From positions 2,232,001 to 2,296,000 of the forward strand of contig NZ_CP090177.1 in NCBI RefSeq assembly GCF_042214795.1: a stretch of 64,000 bases of DNA, written 5' to 3'. Of this stretch, positions 8,772 to 17,927 are shown piece by piece. Source of the stretch: Arcobacter iocasae. Its GTDB lineage: Bacteria > Campylobacterota > Campylobacteria > Campylobacterales > Arcobacteraceae. Position numbers and translations under genes: made by a program. The number at the start of each line of letters is the position of its first letter. Position 1 is the first letter of the stretch. Under the pieces are notes generated by a model that had not been told where the DNA came from, searched no databases, and saw only the letters and a list, made by a program, of their open reading frames with translations.

Positions 8772-10286
8772 TTATTGGTCTTCTGAATGTAAATCTATTT
8801 CTTGTTTAACTGGTTTCATTGCTGGAAATAGTAATACATCTCTAATACTATGTTGATTTGTTAACATCATAACAAGTCTATCAATACCTATACCTTGCCC
8901 AGCTGTAGGAGCCATTCCATAAGATAAAGCATTTACAAAGTCTTCATCCATCTCATGTGCTTCATCATCACCTGAATCTTTAGCAGCCATTTGGCCTTCA
9001 AACCGGCCCAGTTGGTCTAAAGGATCATTTAACTCTGAAAAGGCATTTGCAATCTCTTTTCCTGCAATAAATAATTCAAATCTATCTGTTAAATGAGTTT
9101 TCTCATCATTTCTTCTTGCTAATGGTGAAATCTCAACTGGATATTCTGTTATAAATGTTGGGTTAATTAATTTCTCTTCAACATATGCATCAAAAAGTTC
9201 ACCTTGAAGTTGTCCAATATTCATCTTTTCATTTACTTCAAGTTTATTTTCTTTCATAAATGCAATAATTTTGTCTTTGTCTTCAACGATATCTTCTGGA
9301 ACGCCACCAATTTCATAAAGTGATTGAATTAATGGAATCTCAGTAAATTTATTAAAATCAATTTCAAAATCACCATATGGTAAGTTTGTTGGTAAATCTA
9401 AGTTTTCAAACAAGTACTCAAAATACTCTTTTGTAAGGACAATTAAGTCTTTATATGTTTTATAAGCCCAATAAAACTCAATAGAAGTAAATTCTGGATT
9501 ATGTGTTGCATCCATTCCTTCATTTCTAAAGTTTCTATTTATTTCAAATACAGCTTCAAATCCACCTACGATTAATCTTTTTAAATATAATTCAGGTGCA
9601 ATTCTTAAAAATCTATCAACACCTAATGCATTGTGATGTGTAGTAAATGGTTTAGCATTTGCTCCTCCTGCAATTGGATGCATCATTGGAGTTTCAACTT
9701 CTAAAAAACCTTTTGATTCAAAGAATCTTCTTGTAAGGCTAATAACTTTACTTCTTATATGAAAAGTTTTTCTCACTTCACTATTCATAATTAAGTCTAA
9801 ATATCTTTGTCTATATCGTGACTCTTTATCTTGAATACCATGGTATTTTTCAGGTAGTGGAGAAATTGCTTTTGTAAGTATTTGAACACTATCAACATGT
9901 AGTGATAATTCACCTTGACCTGTTACAAAAGGATATCCACCAACTTCAATAATATCTCCAACTTCAATATTCTTTTTAAATACATCGTTGTAAAAACCTT
10001 CTGGTAAATTATCTCTTGCAAGATAAAGTTGTAACATTCCACTCTCATCTTCTATTTTTAGAAAAGATGCTTTTCCCATAAGTCTAAAAAATTTAATTCT
10101 ACCACTTACTATATAGTGTCTTTTCTCATCTCTTTTATCTTCTTTTTGAAAAATATCGCTGTTTACATTTAAGTATTTTGCAATAGTTGTATTTCTTTTT
10201 GATTCATTAGCATAAGGATTTACACCAAGTTCTCTTAAGTTATTTGCTTTTTCAATTCTTTGTTGTATGTATGTATTTTCAAACAA
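8772..10286 (-). CDS. lysS: Lysyl-tRNA synthetase, class II
   Basis: Charges tRNA-Lys. The 504 residues have an N-terminal OB-fold anticodon-binding domain (about 55-150, YIVSGRIKFFRLMGKASFLK) and a class II catalytic core. Motif 2 is FEINRNFRNEGMDATHNPEF (about 248-267) and motif 3 is GIGIDRLVMML near the end. The start is a TTG at 10286 with AAGGA 8 bases upstream; no better in-frame ATG is present nearby. It lies between a cvpA-like gene and glyA. Confidence 0.97.
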   Translation of the reverse strand: MFENTYIQQRIEKANNLRELGVNPYANESKRNTTIAKYLNVNSDIFQKEDKRDEKRHYIVSGRIKFFRLMGKASFLKIEDESGMLQLYLARDNLPEGFYNDVFKKNIEVGDIIEVGGYPFVTGQGELSLHVDSVQILTKAISPLPEKYHGIQDKESRYRQRYLDLIMNSEVRKTFHIRSKVISLTRRFFESKGFLEVETPMMHPIAGGANAKPFTTHHNALGVDRFLRIAPELYLKRLIVGGFEAVFEINRNFRNEGMDATHNPEFTSIEFYWAYKTYKDLIVLTKEYFEYLFENLDLPTNLPYGDFEIDFNKFTEIPLIQSLYEIGGVPEDIVEDKDKIIAFMKENKLEVNEKMNIGQLQGELFDAYVEEKLINPTFITEYPVEISPLARRNDEKTHLTDRFELFIAGKEIANAFSELNDPLDQLGRFEGQMAAKDSGDDEAHEMDEDFVNALSYGMAPTAGQGIGIDRLVMMLTNQHSIRDVLLFPAMKPVKQEIDLHSEDQ

Positions 10287-10298
10287 TATATAATTCCT

Positions 10299-11063
10299 TT
10301 ATTTCTCTTCATTTGCTGGTTTTGTAAGAGTATCTTTTATTATCTCTGTTCCAGTCTCTTTTACTTTTTGCACTGCATCACTTGTTGATTGAATAATTTT
10401 ATCACCTAAAGTCTCTTTTTTAGGAGTTGTTTCAGGTTTTACTTCTTCTTTATCAATATTTGTTCCAGATTCTACATCTTTTTTTATTTCATCAACAGTT
10501 GTTTCATCTTTATTCTCTTTAGTAGTTTCAGCTACTGTCTCTTTTTTTGTTACTTCTTCACTAGTTGGTAAAAATTTAGAAGTATCAAGCTTAACTATAA
10601 ATCCACCTGTCTCCACTAAAACTGGGAAAACTATTGAATTAGCAAGTTTCTTATCTAATGAAGCTCTAAATGATTGAATTTGATATAAAGCATAAAAAAT
10701 TACTGAAATAATTAAAAATATCTTAGCTGTACCAAAAACAAATCCAAACAGTCTATTTAGTGCACCCAATCCGCTCATTTCACTCATTTTACTTAAGATT
10801 GAACCTGCAATATAAACTAAAATCCAAAATCCAATTAAAGTAACAACAAATCCGATTAATGATAATGTAGCATTACTATCAATTCCAATTAATGGTTTAA
10901 TAAGGTTTCCAACTGTTTCTGATAATCTTGAAGCTATAAAAATACCTCCAATAATACCAACAAGTCCGAAAACTTCTTTTATAAAACCTTTAAAAAGACC
11001 TTTAAGTCCTAATACTACTGAAATCCCAACAATAATCATGTCAAAAGTAGAAAACTCTTGCAT
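10299..11063 (-). CDS. CvpA-family membrane protein
   Basis: A 254-residue inner-membrane protein. The N-terminal half has about four hydrophobic segments (roughly 8-25, 30-45, 62-88 and 105-125), with FDMIIVGISVVLGLKGLFKGF and the glycine-rich LVGIIGGIFIASRLSE typical of the CvpA/colicin V production family. The C-terminal 80 residues are a Lys/Glu/Thr-rich charged tail with low complexity. The molecular role of CvpA proteins in epsilonproteobacteria is poorly defined. It opens the lysS-glyA run, with an AAGGA ribosome site. Confidence 0.85.
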   Translation of the reverse strand: MQEFSTFDMIIVGISVVLGLKGLFKGFIKEVFGLVGIIGGIFIASRLSETVGNLIKPLIGIDSNATLSLIGFVVTLIGFWILVYIAGSILSKMSEMSGLGALNRLFGFVFGTAKIFLIISVIFYALYQIQSFRASLDKKLANSIVFPVLVETGGFIVKLDTSKFLPTSEEVTKKETVAETTKENKDETTVDEIKKDVESGTNIDKEEVKPETTPKKETLGDKIIQSTSDAVQKVKETGTEIIKDTLTKPANEEK

Positions 11064-11126
11064 TTGGTTCCTTTTATATAATATTTGGCAATTATATCGA
11101 AAATAGTTAAAAGAAAAGTTAATGGT

Positions 11127-13313
11127 TTATTTGTTGAAATCTATAATAAAATTTGCACCAAAATATTCTTTTTCTTTGTAAGTAAAAGCTTTATTTTCTA
11201 TATCTAGTTTTAAATGCATATTTTTTTCTAAAATAGTTTTTGTCATATATAATCCGATACCTCTTCCTTGACTTTTGTGTTTGGTTGTAAAGTAAGGCTC
11301 AAAGATATGCTCTATAATATCTTTATTTATGCCATTTGCATTATCTTTTATTGATAAAGTGTTTTCAAAAGTTGTAATAAAAATATATCTTTGTTCTTTT
11401 TTATTTTCAACTAAAGCTTCAATAGCATTATTTATTATATTTAAAATAGCTTGTTGAAATTGTTCTTTAGACGCAAATATTTTTATTTTATCATCAATAT
11501 TACTTACAACTTCTATATGTTCATCTTCTAATTTATTTGTAACTATTTTTATATTTTGATTAATTATGTCTTTTAATAAGAACTCTTCTTCTTTTTCATC
11601 TTCTTTGTAAAATATTCTAAAGTCTTCTATTGTTTTTGATAAAAATTTTGAACTTTCAACTATATGAGAACACAAGAAGTCTAAACTTTCATCATCTAAA
11701 CTATTCATCTCTTTTTTTAATAATATTGAACTAGCAGAAGAGGATATTGCACTAAGAGGCTGTCTCCATTGATGAGCTATGTTATTTATCATCTCTCCCA
11801 TTGCTATCATTTTATTATGTTGAAAAAGTATTTCATCTTTCTTTTTGTTTTTTAAAATCTCATCTTTTATTCTTACTTCAAGTGATTCATTTAGATTTTT
11901 TAGCTCTTTTGTCTTTTCTTCAACTAAAATTTCTAAATTATCATTTAAAATTTTTAATTCAGATTTTTGTTTTATATCCAAAGTAATATCTGTTAGTGTA
12001 ACAACAATATAAGGTATTTTTTCTCCACTAAACAAATTTAGACTTACATTTAATAAAAAGTGCTTAATTTCTCCATCTTTTTTCATGGCAGCTTTTAAAT
12101 TTCTTTTTGGATTTTCTAAAATAAATTGTGCCCAATTTTTACCATTATAGTCTTTATCTACTACATAATTTTCGTCATTAAGGTCTATAAACATTTCACA
12201 TATACATCTATGCTCTAATTTAAATTCTTCAATAGATGTGTACTGATTAAAGAAGTTTAGAAATTGTTTATTTGCATTGTTTAAATTTTCTCCATCTGTT
12301 AAAATAATAATATTTTGCTGTGAATCAATAATTTGTTGTGCTTTTTTCTTTTCTATAATAACTTTTCGAGAAAAAATATAATAAAAAATCAAACTTAAAA
12401 CAAAAGTTAAGAAAACAAGTAGAGAAATAGCATTAGTTATAAAATTAGTTTTAAATTTACTTATGTCAGACATATCTATATCTTCAAGGTTTTTAGAAAA
12501 AACAATATATCCAATATTTTCTTTTTCAAAATCTTTTATTTTATAAGTGCTTATAAACTTATTATCAATAATCAAATAATTATTAGTTTTTAGTACTTTT
12601 TCTATTCCTATTTTTTTTATTAAGTTTATTAAATAATCTTTTGCATCTAAGTTTGAGATGTAATATTCATCTATAAAGTTATTAGTAAAAGGATATTTTA
12701 AAGAATTAAAATACTTTTTATCTGCCAAAATAAGACTATTTGCATTAGACTTATTAATATCCTTTGCAATTGAATTGAAGTGAGTAATAACTTCAAATAT
12801 TCCAAGAAACTCTTTTTGGTCATATATTGGTATTATTGAATGGAAAGTCATATCATACCGACCAACACTAATTGTAGTTGTAATTTTTGGATTTTTTAGT
12901 AGATCTTTAATGCCTTTTCTAAATATTAAAGTATCATTTTTGTGTTCAGTCCAACTTCTATAAAGACTCTTTCCATTTTTGTCTATAATCATAAACCAAA
13001 TATTTTTAAAACTTGTATTCGCTCCAAGTTCTTTAGAAAAACTAGATAAATCTAAATTACTTATATCTTTTGTTATTAATGAATTTTTTATATTTTCAAA
13101 TTTTGAGGTTGCAATGGCAAGGGACAAAGTAGCTGTTTTTTTATCTTCAATTAAAAAATTTATGTTTTTATTAAGTTGAGTTGACAAAATAGTATATTTG
13201 TTATTTAATAACTCTTTTTCATGGCTTTTTAGGTAATTAAAAGAGATATAAACAAAAGTAAAAATTATTATAATAAATAATAGTATGTATATAATTAAAG
13301 GTTTTTTATTCAT
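11127..13313 (-). CDS. Orphan sensor histidine kinase with periplasmic sensor and PAS domain
   Basis: A 728-residue membrane kinase. There is a membrane helix at about 7-28, a periplasmic Cache-like region of about 260 residues (NIWFMIIDKNGKSLYRSW is typical of such domains), and a second helix at about 290-315. A PAS domain follows (about 330-450, beginning SQQNIIILTDGENLNNAN), then a Lys/Glu coiled coil (about 450-495), the H-box IAMGEMINNIAHQWRQPLSA and an ATPase domain with INNAIEALVENK, GINKDIIEHIFEPYFTTK and GRGIGLYMTK. No response regulator is adjacent, so its partner must be elsewhere. Its N-terminus faces ispG. Confidence 0.92.
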   Translation of the reverse strand: MNKKPLIIYILLFIIIIFTFVYISFNYLKSHEKELLNNKYTILSTQLNKNINFLIEDKKTATLSLAIATSKFENIKNSLITKDISNLDLSSFSKELGANTSFKNIWFMIIDKNGKSLYRSWTEHKNDTLIFRKGIKDLLKNPKITTTISVGRYDMTFHSIIPIYDQKEFLGIFEVITHFNSIAKDINKSNANSLILADKKYFNSLKYPFTNNFIDEYYISNLDAKDYLINLIKKIGIEKVLKTNNYLIIDNKFISTYKIKDFEKENIGYIVFSKNLEDIDMSDISKFKTNFITNAISLLVFLTFVLSLIFYYIFSRKVIIEKKKAQQIIDSQQNIIILTDGENLNNANKQFLNFFNQYTSIEEFKLEHRCICEMFIDLNDENYVVDKDYNGKNWAQFILENPKRNLKAAMKKDGEIKHFLLNVSLNLFSGEKIPYIVVTLTDITLDIKQKSELKILNDNLEILVEEKTKELKNLNESLEVRIKDEILKNKKKDEILFQHNKMIAMGEMINNIAHQWRQPLSAISSSASSILLKKEMNSLDDESLDFLCSHIVESSKFLSKTIEDFRIFYKEDEKEEEFLLKDIINQNIKIVTNKLEDEHIEVVSNIDDKIKIFASKEQFQQAILNIINNAIEALVENKKEQRYIFITTFENTLSIKDNANGINKDIIEHIFEPYFTTKHKSQGRGIGLYMTKTILEKNMHLKLDIENKAFTYKEKEYFGANFIIDFNK

Positions 13314-13383
13314 GTATTTATTATATCCTTTCTTATATAAAATATTAATGGAAATATTTATTTGAAAATTTATTTTTTTTTGC

Positions 13384-13389
13384 TACAAT
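13384..13389 (+). promoter_or_regulatory. Extended -10 promoter of ispG, predicting a leaderless mRNA
   Basis: TACAAT preceded by TGC and a run of T residues lies only 6 bases before the ispG ATG at 13396. Transcription normally starts about 7 bases after the -10, which would be the A of the ATG. No Shine-Dalgarno sequence is visible between the box and the start codon. Confidence 0.5.
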
Positions 13390-13395
13390 CCTGAC

Positions 13396-14460
13396 ATGAT
13401 AAAAAGATACCCTACAAAAAAAATATTCGTTGGTAATGTTGCTATTGGTGGTGATGCTCCAATATCTGTACAATCAATGACATATACAAAAACATCAGAT
13501 ATTCAAGCTACTATTGAGCAAATAAAACTATTGCATTTTGCAGGTGCAGATATAGTAAGAGTTGCTGTTCCTGATATGGAAGCAGCATTAGCTTTAAAAA
13601 GCATCAAAGAGCAAACCTCTTTGCCTTTGGTTGCTGATATTCATTTTAATTATAAATTAGCACTAATTGCTGCAGAATCTGTGGATTGCATAAGATTAAA
13701 TCCGGGAAATATTGGTAGTAAAGATAGAGTAAAAGAAGTTGTAAAAGCTTGTCAAAATAGAAACTTACCAATAAGAATTGGGGTTAATTGTGGCTCACTA
13801 GAAAAAGAGTTTGAAAATAAGTATGGACAAACACCTGAAGGTATGGTTGCAAGTGCCGATTATAATATCAAATTCTTAGAAGACTTGGGCTTTACAGATA
13901 TAAAAGTATCACTAAAAGCTAGTGATGTTCAAAGAACTGTTCAAGCTTATAGAAACTTAAGACCTATGAATAATTATCCATTTCACTTAGGAGTTACAGA
14001 AGCTGGAACATTGTTTCATTCAACAATTAAGTCTTCAATTGCATTGGGAAGTTTACTTCTTGATGGTATTGGAGATACTATGCGTATTTCTATAACTGGG
14101 GAGTTGGAAAAAGAAATAGAAGTAGGGCGAGCAATTTTAAAAGATGCGGGTCTAACAAAAGAAGGGCTTAATATAATCTCTTGTCCAACTTGTGGAAGAA
14201 TAGAAGCTGACTTAGTTAGTGCAGTGGCAGAAGTTGAAGCGAGAACCAAACATATAAGAACTCCATTAAATGTTTCAGTAATGGGTTGTGTGGTAAATGC
14301 CTTAGGTGAAGCAAAAAGTGCAGATGTTGCAATTGCTTATGGAAAAGGTAGTGGTTTGATTATAAAAAAAGGTGAAACTATAGCTAAACTTCCAACAGAA
14401 GAACTTCTTGAGAGATTTTTAGAAGAGGTTGAAAAAGAAGTGGCAAATCAAAAAGAGTAA
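13396..14460 (+). CDS. ispG: 4-hydroxy-3-methylbut-2-enyl diphosphate synthase
   Basis: Iron-sulfur enzyme of the MEP isoprenoid pathway (also called GcpE). The 354 residues contain the TIM-barrel substrate region (MIKRYPTKKIFVGNVAIGG, GDAPISVQSMTYTKT, ADIVRVAVPDMEAA, VADIHFNY, IRLNPGNIG). The C-terminal 4Fe-4S domain has ISCPTCGRIEADL and MGCVVNALGEAKSADVAIAYG, giving the three cluster cysteines. The N-terminus matches epsilonproteobacterial IspG, so the start is secure although it has no ribosome site. It is probably transcribed from its own promoter, divergent from the sensor kinase. Confidence 0.96.
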   Translation: MIKRYPTKKIFVGNVAIGGDAPISVQSMTYTKTSDIQATIEQIKLLHFAGADIVRVAVPDMEAALALKSIKEQTSLPLVADIHFNYKLALIAAESVDCIRLNPGNIGSKDRVKEVVKACQNRNLPIRIGVNCGSLEKEFENKYGQTPEGMVASADYNIKFLEDLGFTDIKVSLKASDVQRTVQAYRNLRPMNNYPFHLGVTEAGTLFHSTIKSSIALGSLLLDGIGDTMRISITGELEKEIEVGRAILKDAGLTKEGLNIISCPTCGRIEADLVSAVAEVEARTKHIRTPLNVSVMGCVVNALGEAKSADVAIAYGKGSGLIIKKGETIAKLPTEELLERFLEEVEKEVANQKE

Positions 14461-14517
14461 ATTAACAAAACAATAATCTATTCTTAGCTAGAATATTATC
14501 CTTTAATTGGAGAAATA

Positions 14518-15957
14518 ATGGATAGTATTTATAGTTTAAACATAGAAAGAGCGGTATTAAGTTCGATTTTATTTAATCCCGATGAGATAGAAGATGTTTT
14601 AGGTGTTTTAAAACCAAAAGACTTCTATCTTCCTGCTCATCAGAAAATCTTTGCAGTTATGGAAAAACTCCATAATGAAGACATGCCAATAGATGAAGAA
14701 TTTATTCGAAGAAGAGTAAATCCAAAAGATGTTGATGATGATATTTTAATAGAGATACTTTCTGCAAATCCAATCACAAATACCTTAGCATATACAAGAG
14801 AGATAAAAGATGCAAGTGTTAAAAGAGAACTTGCAACTCTAGCAACTACAATAAAAAAAGTTGCCATTGAAGATGATATTGCAGCAAGTGAAGCTGTAGA
14901 TACAGTACAAAATGCACTTTATAAAATCACTACTGATTCAGCCTCAACAGAACTTAAAGATATACATGTAATCACAGATGATACCTTGTCCTATATAAAA
15001 AGAATGAAAGAGCTTGGTGGAAAACATCTTATTGGTGAAACAACAGGTTTTTATGAACTAGATAAAAAAACAACTGGTTTTAATGATGGGGATTTAATTA
15101 TTATTGCAGCAAGGCCAGCCATGGGGAAAACAGCTTTAGTTTTAAATATGGCATTAAAAAATGTTGAAGCAAATAAAGGGGTGATTTTTTTCTCACTTGA
15201 AATGCCAGCAGAACAACTTATGCTAAGAATGTTAGCGGCTAAGACTTCAATTCCTTTACAAAACCTTAGAAAAGGTGATTTAGATGATGCTCAATGGTCA
15301 AATTTAAGTGGCGCATTTGAGGACTTAAATAAAAAAAGACTTTTTGTTGATGATGGGGGAAGTGTTAATATTAATCAACTTCGAGCAAGGGTGAGAAAAT
15401 TAGCTCAAAATAAAGATAATAATATATCTTTAGTAATTATCGATTATTTACAACTTATGCAAGGGACTGGAAATAAAGATAGACACCAAGAGGTTTCTGA
15501 TATTTCAAGGGGTCTTAAAATGTTGGCAAGAGAAATGAAAATACCAATTATTGCACTATCTCAGCTAAATAGGGGACTTGAAAATAGACCTGATAAAAGA
15601 CCAATGCTAAGTGACTTAAGGGAATCTGGTTCTATTGAGCAAGATGCCGATATTATTATGTTTGTTTATAGGGATGATGTGTATAAAGAAAGAGATGAGG
15701 CTAGAAAAGAAAAAGAGGCAAAAGATAAAGGGGAAGATTATAAATCAACCTTTACAAATAAGCCAGTAGAAGAAGCTGAAGTAATTATAGGAAAACAAAG
15801 AAATGGACCAATTGGAACAGTAAGACTTGATTTCCACAAAGCCTTAACTAAATTTGTTGATAAAGAACATAGTGGTGAAGCACCTATTGAAGTTGTTTTT
15901 GAAACAGTTGCTGATAATCAAAAAGAGACAAATATTGATATTCCAAATATTCTTTAA
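14518..15957 (+). CDS. dnaB: Replicative DNA helicase
   Basis: Hexameric fork helicase. The 479 residues have the helical N-terminal primase-binding domain (about 1-105, starting MDSIYSLNIERAVLSSILF), a linker, and the RecA-like core with Walker A ARPAMGKTALVLNMAL (about 198-213). Further motifs are FFSLEMPAEQLMLRML, Walker B SLVIIDYLQLM, ALSQLNRGLENRPDKRPMLS and ESGSIEQDADIIMFVYR. No intein is seen; the length is normal. GGAG lies 8 bases before the ATG. Confidence 0.97.
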   Translation: MDSIYSLNIERAVLSSILFNPDEIEDVLGVLKPKDFYLPAHQKIFAVMEKLHNEDMPIDEEFIRRRVNPKDVDDDILIEILSANPITNTLAYTREIKDASVKRELATLATTIKKVAIEDDIAASEAVDTVQNALYKITTDSASTELKDIHVITDDTLSYIKRMKELGGKHLIGETTGFYELDKKTTGFNDGDLIIIAARPAMGKTALVLNMALKNVEANKGVIFFSLEMPAEQLMLRMLAAKTSIPLQNLRKGDLDDAQWSNLSGAFEDLNKKRLFVDDGGSVNINQLRARVRKLAQNKDNNISLVIIDYLQLMQGTGNKDRHQEVSDISRGLKMLAREMKIPIIALSQLNRGLENRPDKRPMLSDLRESGSIEQDADIIMFVYRDDVYKERDEARKEKEAKDKGEDYKSTFTNKPVEEAEVIIGKQRNGPIGTVRLDFHKALTKFVDKEHSGEAPIEVVFETVADNQKETNIDIPNIL

Positions 15958-15966
15958 GGAAAAAAC

Positions 15967-16716
15967 TTGCTAGAAACAATAAATTTAAATGATATAAAAG
16001 ATATTGCACTAAAAGCTAGCGAAGTAATAATGGAAATTTATAATAAAGATTTTGAAGTAGAGTATAAAGAAGATAATTCTCCACTTACCCAAGCTGATAT
16101 AAAATCAAATGAAATTATTTGTAATAGTTTAATAAATTTATATCCAAATATCTCAATTATGTCTGAAGAGAATAAACAGACTGATTATGAGATAAGAAAA
16201 GATTGGGAGTATTATTGGTGTATTGATCCAATTGATGGAACAAAAGAGTTTGTCAAAAAAAATGGTGAGTTTACTGTAAATATTGCCTTAATACATAATC
16301 AAGAACCAGTTTTAGGAGTTGTTTATGCTCCTGCAATTGGTGTAATGTATAGTGCCAAAAGAGGGGTAGGTGCTTTTAAAAATACGCAAAAACTTCCAAT
16401 AAAAAGAGATGATAGTAAATATATCATTGTTGCTAGTAAATCACATATGTCAGAAGAAACACAAACATATATTGATAACATAGAAACAACAAAAGAAAAA
16501 GAGCTGATTTCTATGGGAAGTTCATTAAAACTTTGTTTAGTAGCAGATGGTAGCGCTGATTGTTATCCAAGGGTTGCACCTACTATGGAATGGGATACAG
16601 CAGCAGCTGATGCAATAGTAAGATGTGCAGGAAAGATGACTTATCATTTGGAATTAGAAAAACCACTAATTTACAACAAAAAAGATTTGTTGAATCCAAA
16701 TTTTGTGGTTAAATAA
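15967..16716 (+). CDS. cysQ: 3'(2'),5'-bisphosphate nucleotidase CysQ
   Basis: Inositol-monophosphatase-fold enzyme that removes the 3' phosphate from PAP during sulfate assimilation. The 249 residues contain the metal-binding signatures MSEENKQ (about 67-73), WCIDPIDGTKEFVKKNGEF (about 83-101) and PTMEWDTAAADAIVR (about 197-211). The start is TTG at 15967 with AAGGA about 8 bases upstream; the first residues LETINLNDI are typical CysQ. It follows dnaB by 9 bases and is probably co-transcribed with it. Substrate preference within the family is inferred. Confidence 0.9.
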   Translation: MLETINLNDIKDIALKASEVIMEIYNKDFEVEYKEDNSPLTQADIKSNEIICNSLINLYPNISIMSEENKQTDYEIRKDWEYYWCIDPIDGTKEFVKKNGEFTVNIALIHNQEPVLGVVYAPAIGVMYSAKRGVGAFKNTQKLPIKRDDSKYIIVASKSHMSEETQTYIDNIETTKEKELISMGSSLKLCLVADGSADCYPRVAPTMEWDTAAADAIVRCAGKMTYHLELEKPLIYNKKDLLNPNFVVK

Positions 16717-16718
16717 TA

Positions 16719-16724
16719 TATAAT
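16719..16724 (+). promoter_or_regulatory. Candidate -10 box before the nucleotidyltransferase-like gene
   Basis: TATAAT lies 20 bases before the ATG at 16744, immediately after the cysQ stop. The spacing leaves a short leader with AAAGGAG. The surrounding DNA is AT-rich, so the match alone is weak support. Confidence 0.35.
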
Positions 16725-16743
16725 AAGTTATAAAGGAGTTAAA

Positions 16744-17466
16744 ATGAAATATGATTTTTTTAATGATTTTGATTTTATACCATATGAATTGGCAATAAAA
16801 TTTGATTATAGATTAGAAAATGTAACTAATAAATTAAAAAATTTTTTTAAAAATGTAAAAATTGACTCCTTTGAAGATGAATATGTTGAGTTTTATTTAG
16901 CAGGATCATGTATAAAGGCTGATACATTTAGAGATATTGATATATTTTTATTTACAAAAGAAAAATTAAAAAGAGTATGTGCTAATTTAGATAGAAAATA
17001 TTTTTTATATGAAAACAACTCAAATACTTATCTTTATGATACTGATTTAATTCAAATAGTATATAGGGAAAGATTTTTAGAAAAAGATTTAAAATTTATT
17101 GTAGATATATTCGATTTTCATTCAACCAAAATAGGTTTTAAATGTGTCTTAAATACTAAAAACTTTGAAATAACAGTTAATGAAGCTGATGTTAGAGAAG
17201 ATTTTGTAAATTATGTACTTACAAAAAAGAATGGTTTGACAAGAGTAAACTTAAATCCTTTTGTAACTCTTCAACGGGCAATTCATTTTTTAAAAAGAGG
17301 GGATGATGTTCCCTTTTATGTCTTTTTAGAAATTTTCTCAAAAATCTCATTGATTGAAAAAGATGAACCAATAGAAAAATACTTTGATAGACTGCAAGGT
17401 GATGAAGATAAAGTTAAAGAAGTAAAAGATGCTATTTTTAAATATCTGTCATTTAAGAATAATTAA
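16744..17466 (+). CDS. Putative nucleotidyltransferase-fold protein, function unknown
   Basis: A 240-residue soluble protein that I cannot name. The segment YLAGSCIKADTFRDIDIFLF (about 51-70) has the G-S-x(n)-D-x-D arrangement of pol-beta-type nucleotidyltransferases, and a later aspartate lies in LKFIVDIFDFHSTKIGFKC (about 117-135), where the third catalytic acid is expected. The C-terminal half is helical (VTLQRAIHFLKRGDDVPFYV). The start has a perfect AAAGGAG. It sits alone between cysQ and a pseudopilin gene. A tRNA- or small-molecule-modifying role is possible but not shown. Confidence 0.7.
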   Translation: MKYDFFNDFDFIPYELAIKFDYRLENVTNKLKNFFKNVKIDSFEDEYVEFYLAGSCIKADTFRDIDIFLFTKEKLKRVCANLDRKYFLYENNSNTYLYDTDLIQIVYRERFLEKDLKFIVDIFDFHSTKIGFKCVLNTKNFEITVNEADVREDFVNYVLTKKNGLTRVNLNPFVTLQRAIHFLKRGDDVPFYVFLEIFSKISLIEKDEPIEKYFDRLQGDEDKVKEVKDAIFKYLSFKNN

Positions 17467-17489
17467 AAAGTAATTAAAAAATTTAATGA

Positions 17490-17495
17490 TATAAT
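17490..17495 (+). promoter_or_regulatory. Extended -10 promoter of the pseudopilin gene
   Basis: TGATATAAT: a perfect TATAAT with an extended TG, 26 bases before the ATG at 17522, followed by an AAAGGT ribosome site. It fits the extended -10 promoters usual in this group. Confidence 0.55.
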
Positions 17496-17521
17496 TTATT
17501 TTATTATTAAAAAGGTAAAAA

Positions 17522-17917
17522 ATGGTAAGTACAAAAGCTTTTTCATTACTTGAATTGATTTTTGCAATAGTTATAATAGGAATAATCTCAACAGTAGCAG
17601 TGCCAAAACTTTTAGATACAAAAGATAACGCAGAAGCTGCAATTGTTCAAAAAGACATAGCAACAATAATCTCATCAGTTAGAGCATATTATATGGTAAA
17701 TAATAAACTTGATGATTTTAAAGAGGCTCTAACTTTGAATCCGAATACTTGGAATATAGAAGGTACAACAGCGATTTATAAAGATGACAATAGCTCTTGT
17801 GTATCTGTAAATATAGAGAATAAAAAATTAAGTGTAATCATAAATGATGAAAATAGTGGAAGTGTTTGTGAGAAAATAATAGCTTCTGGTATTTCTTCTT
17901 CTGAGTATGATTTATAA
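17522..17917 (+). CDS. Type II secretion/type IV pilin-like prepilin protein
   Basis: A 131-residue protein starting MVSTKAFSLLELIFAIVIIG. This is the class III prepilin signal: a short positive leader, a cut before the Phe of FSLLE, the conserved glutamate at +5 and a 20-residue hydrophobic helix. The rest is a small globular domain with two cysteines (SSCVSV, GSVCEKI) that could form a disulfide. It could be a minor pseudopilin of a type IV pilus, secretion or DNA-uptake system. It stands alone, with no assembly genes nearby. Confidence 0.85.
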   Translation: MVSTKAFSLLELIFAIVIIGIISTVAVPKLLDTKDNAEAAIVQKDIATIISSVRAYYMVNNKLDDFKEALTLNPNTWNIEGTTAIYKDDNSSCVSVNIENKKLSVIINDENSGSVCEKIIASGISSSEYDL

Positions 17918-17927
17918 TAGGAATATA

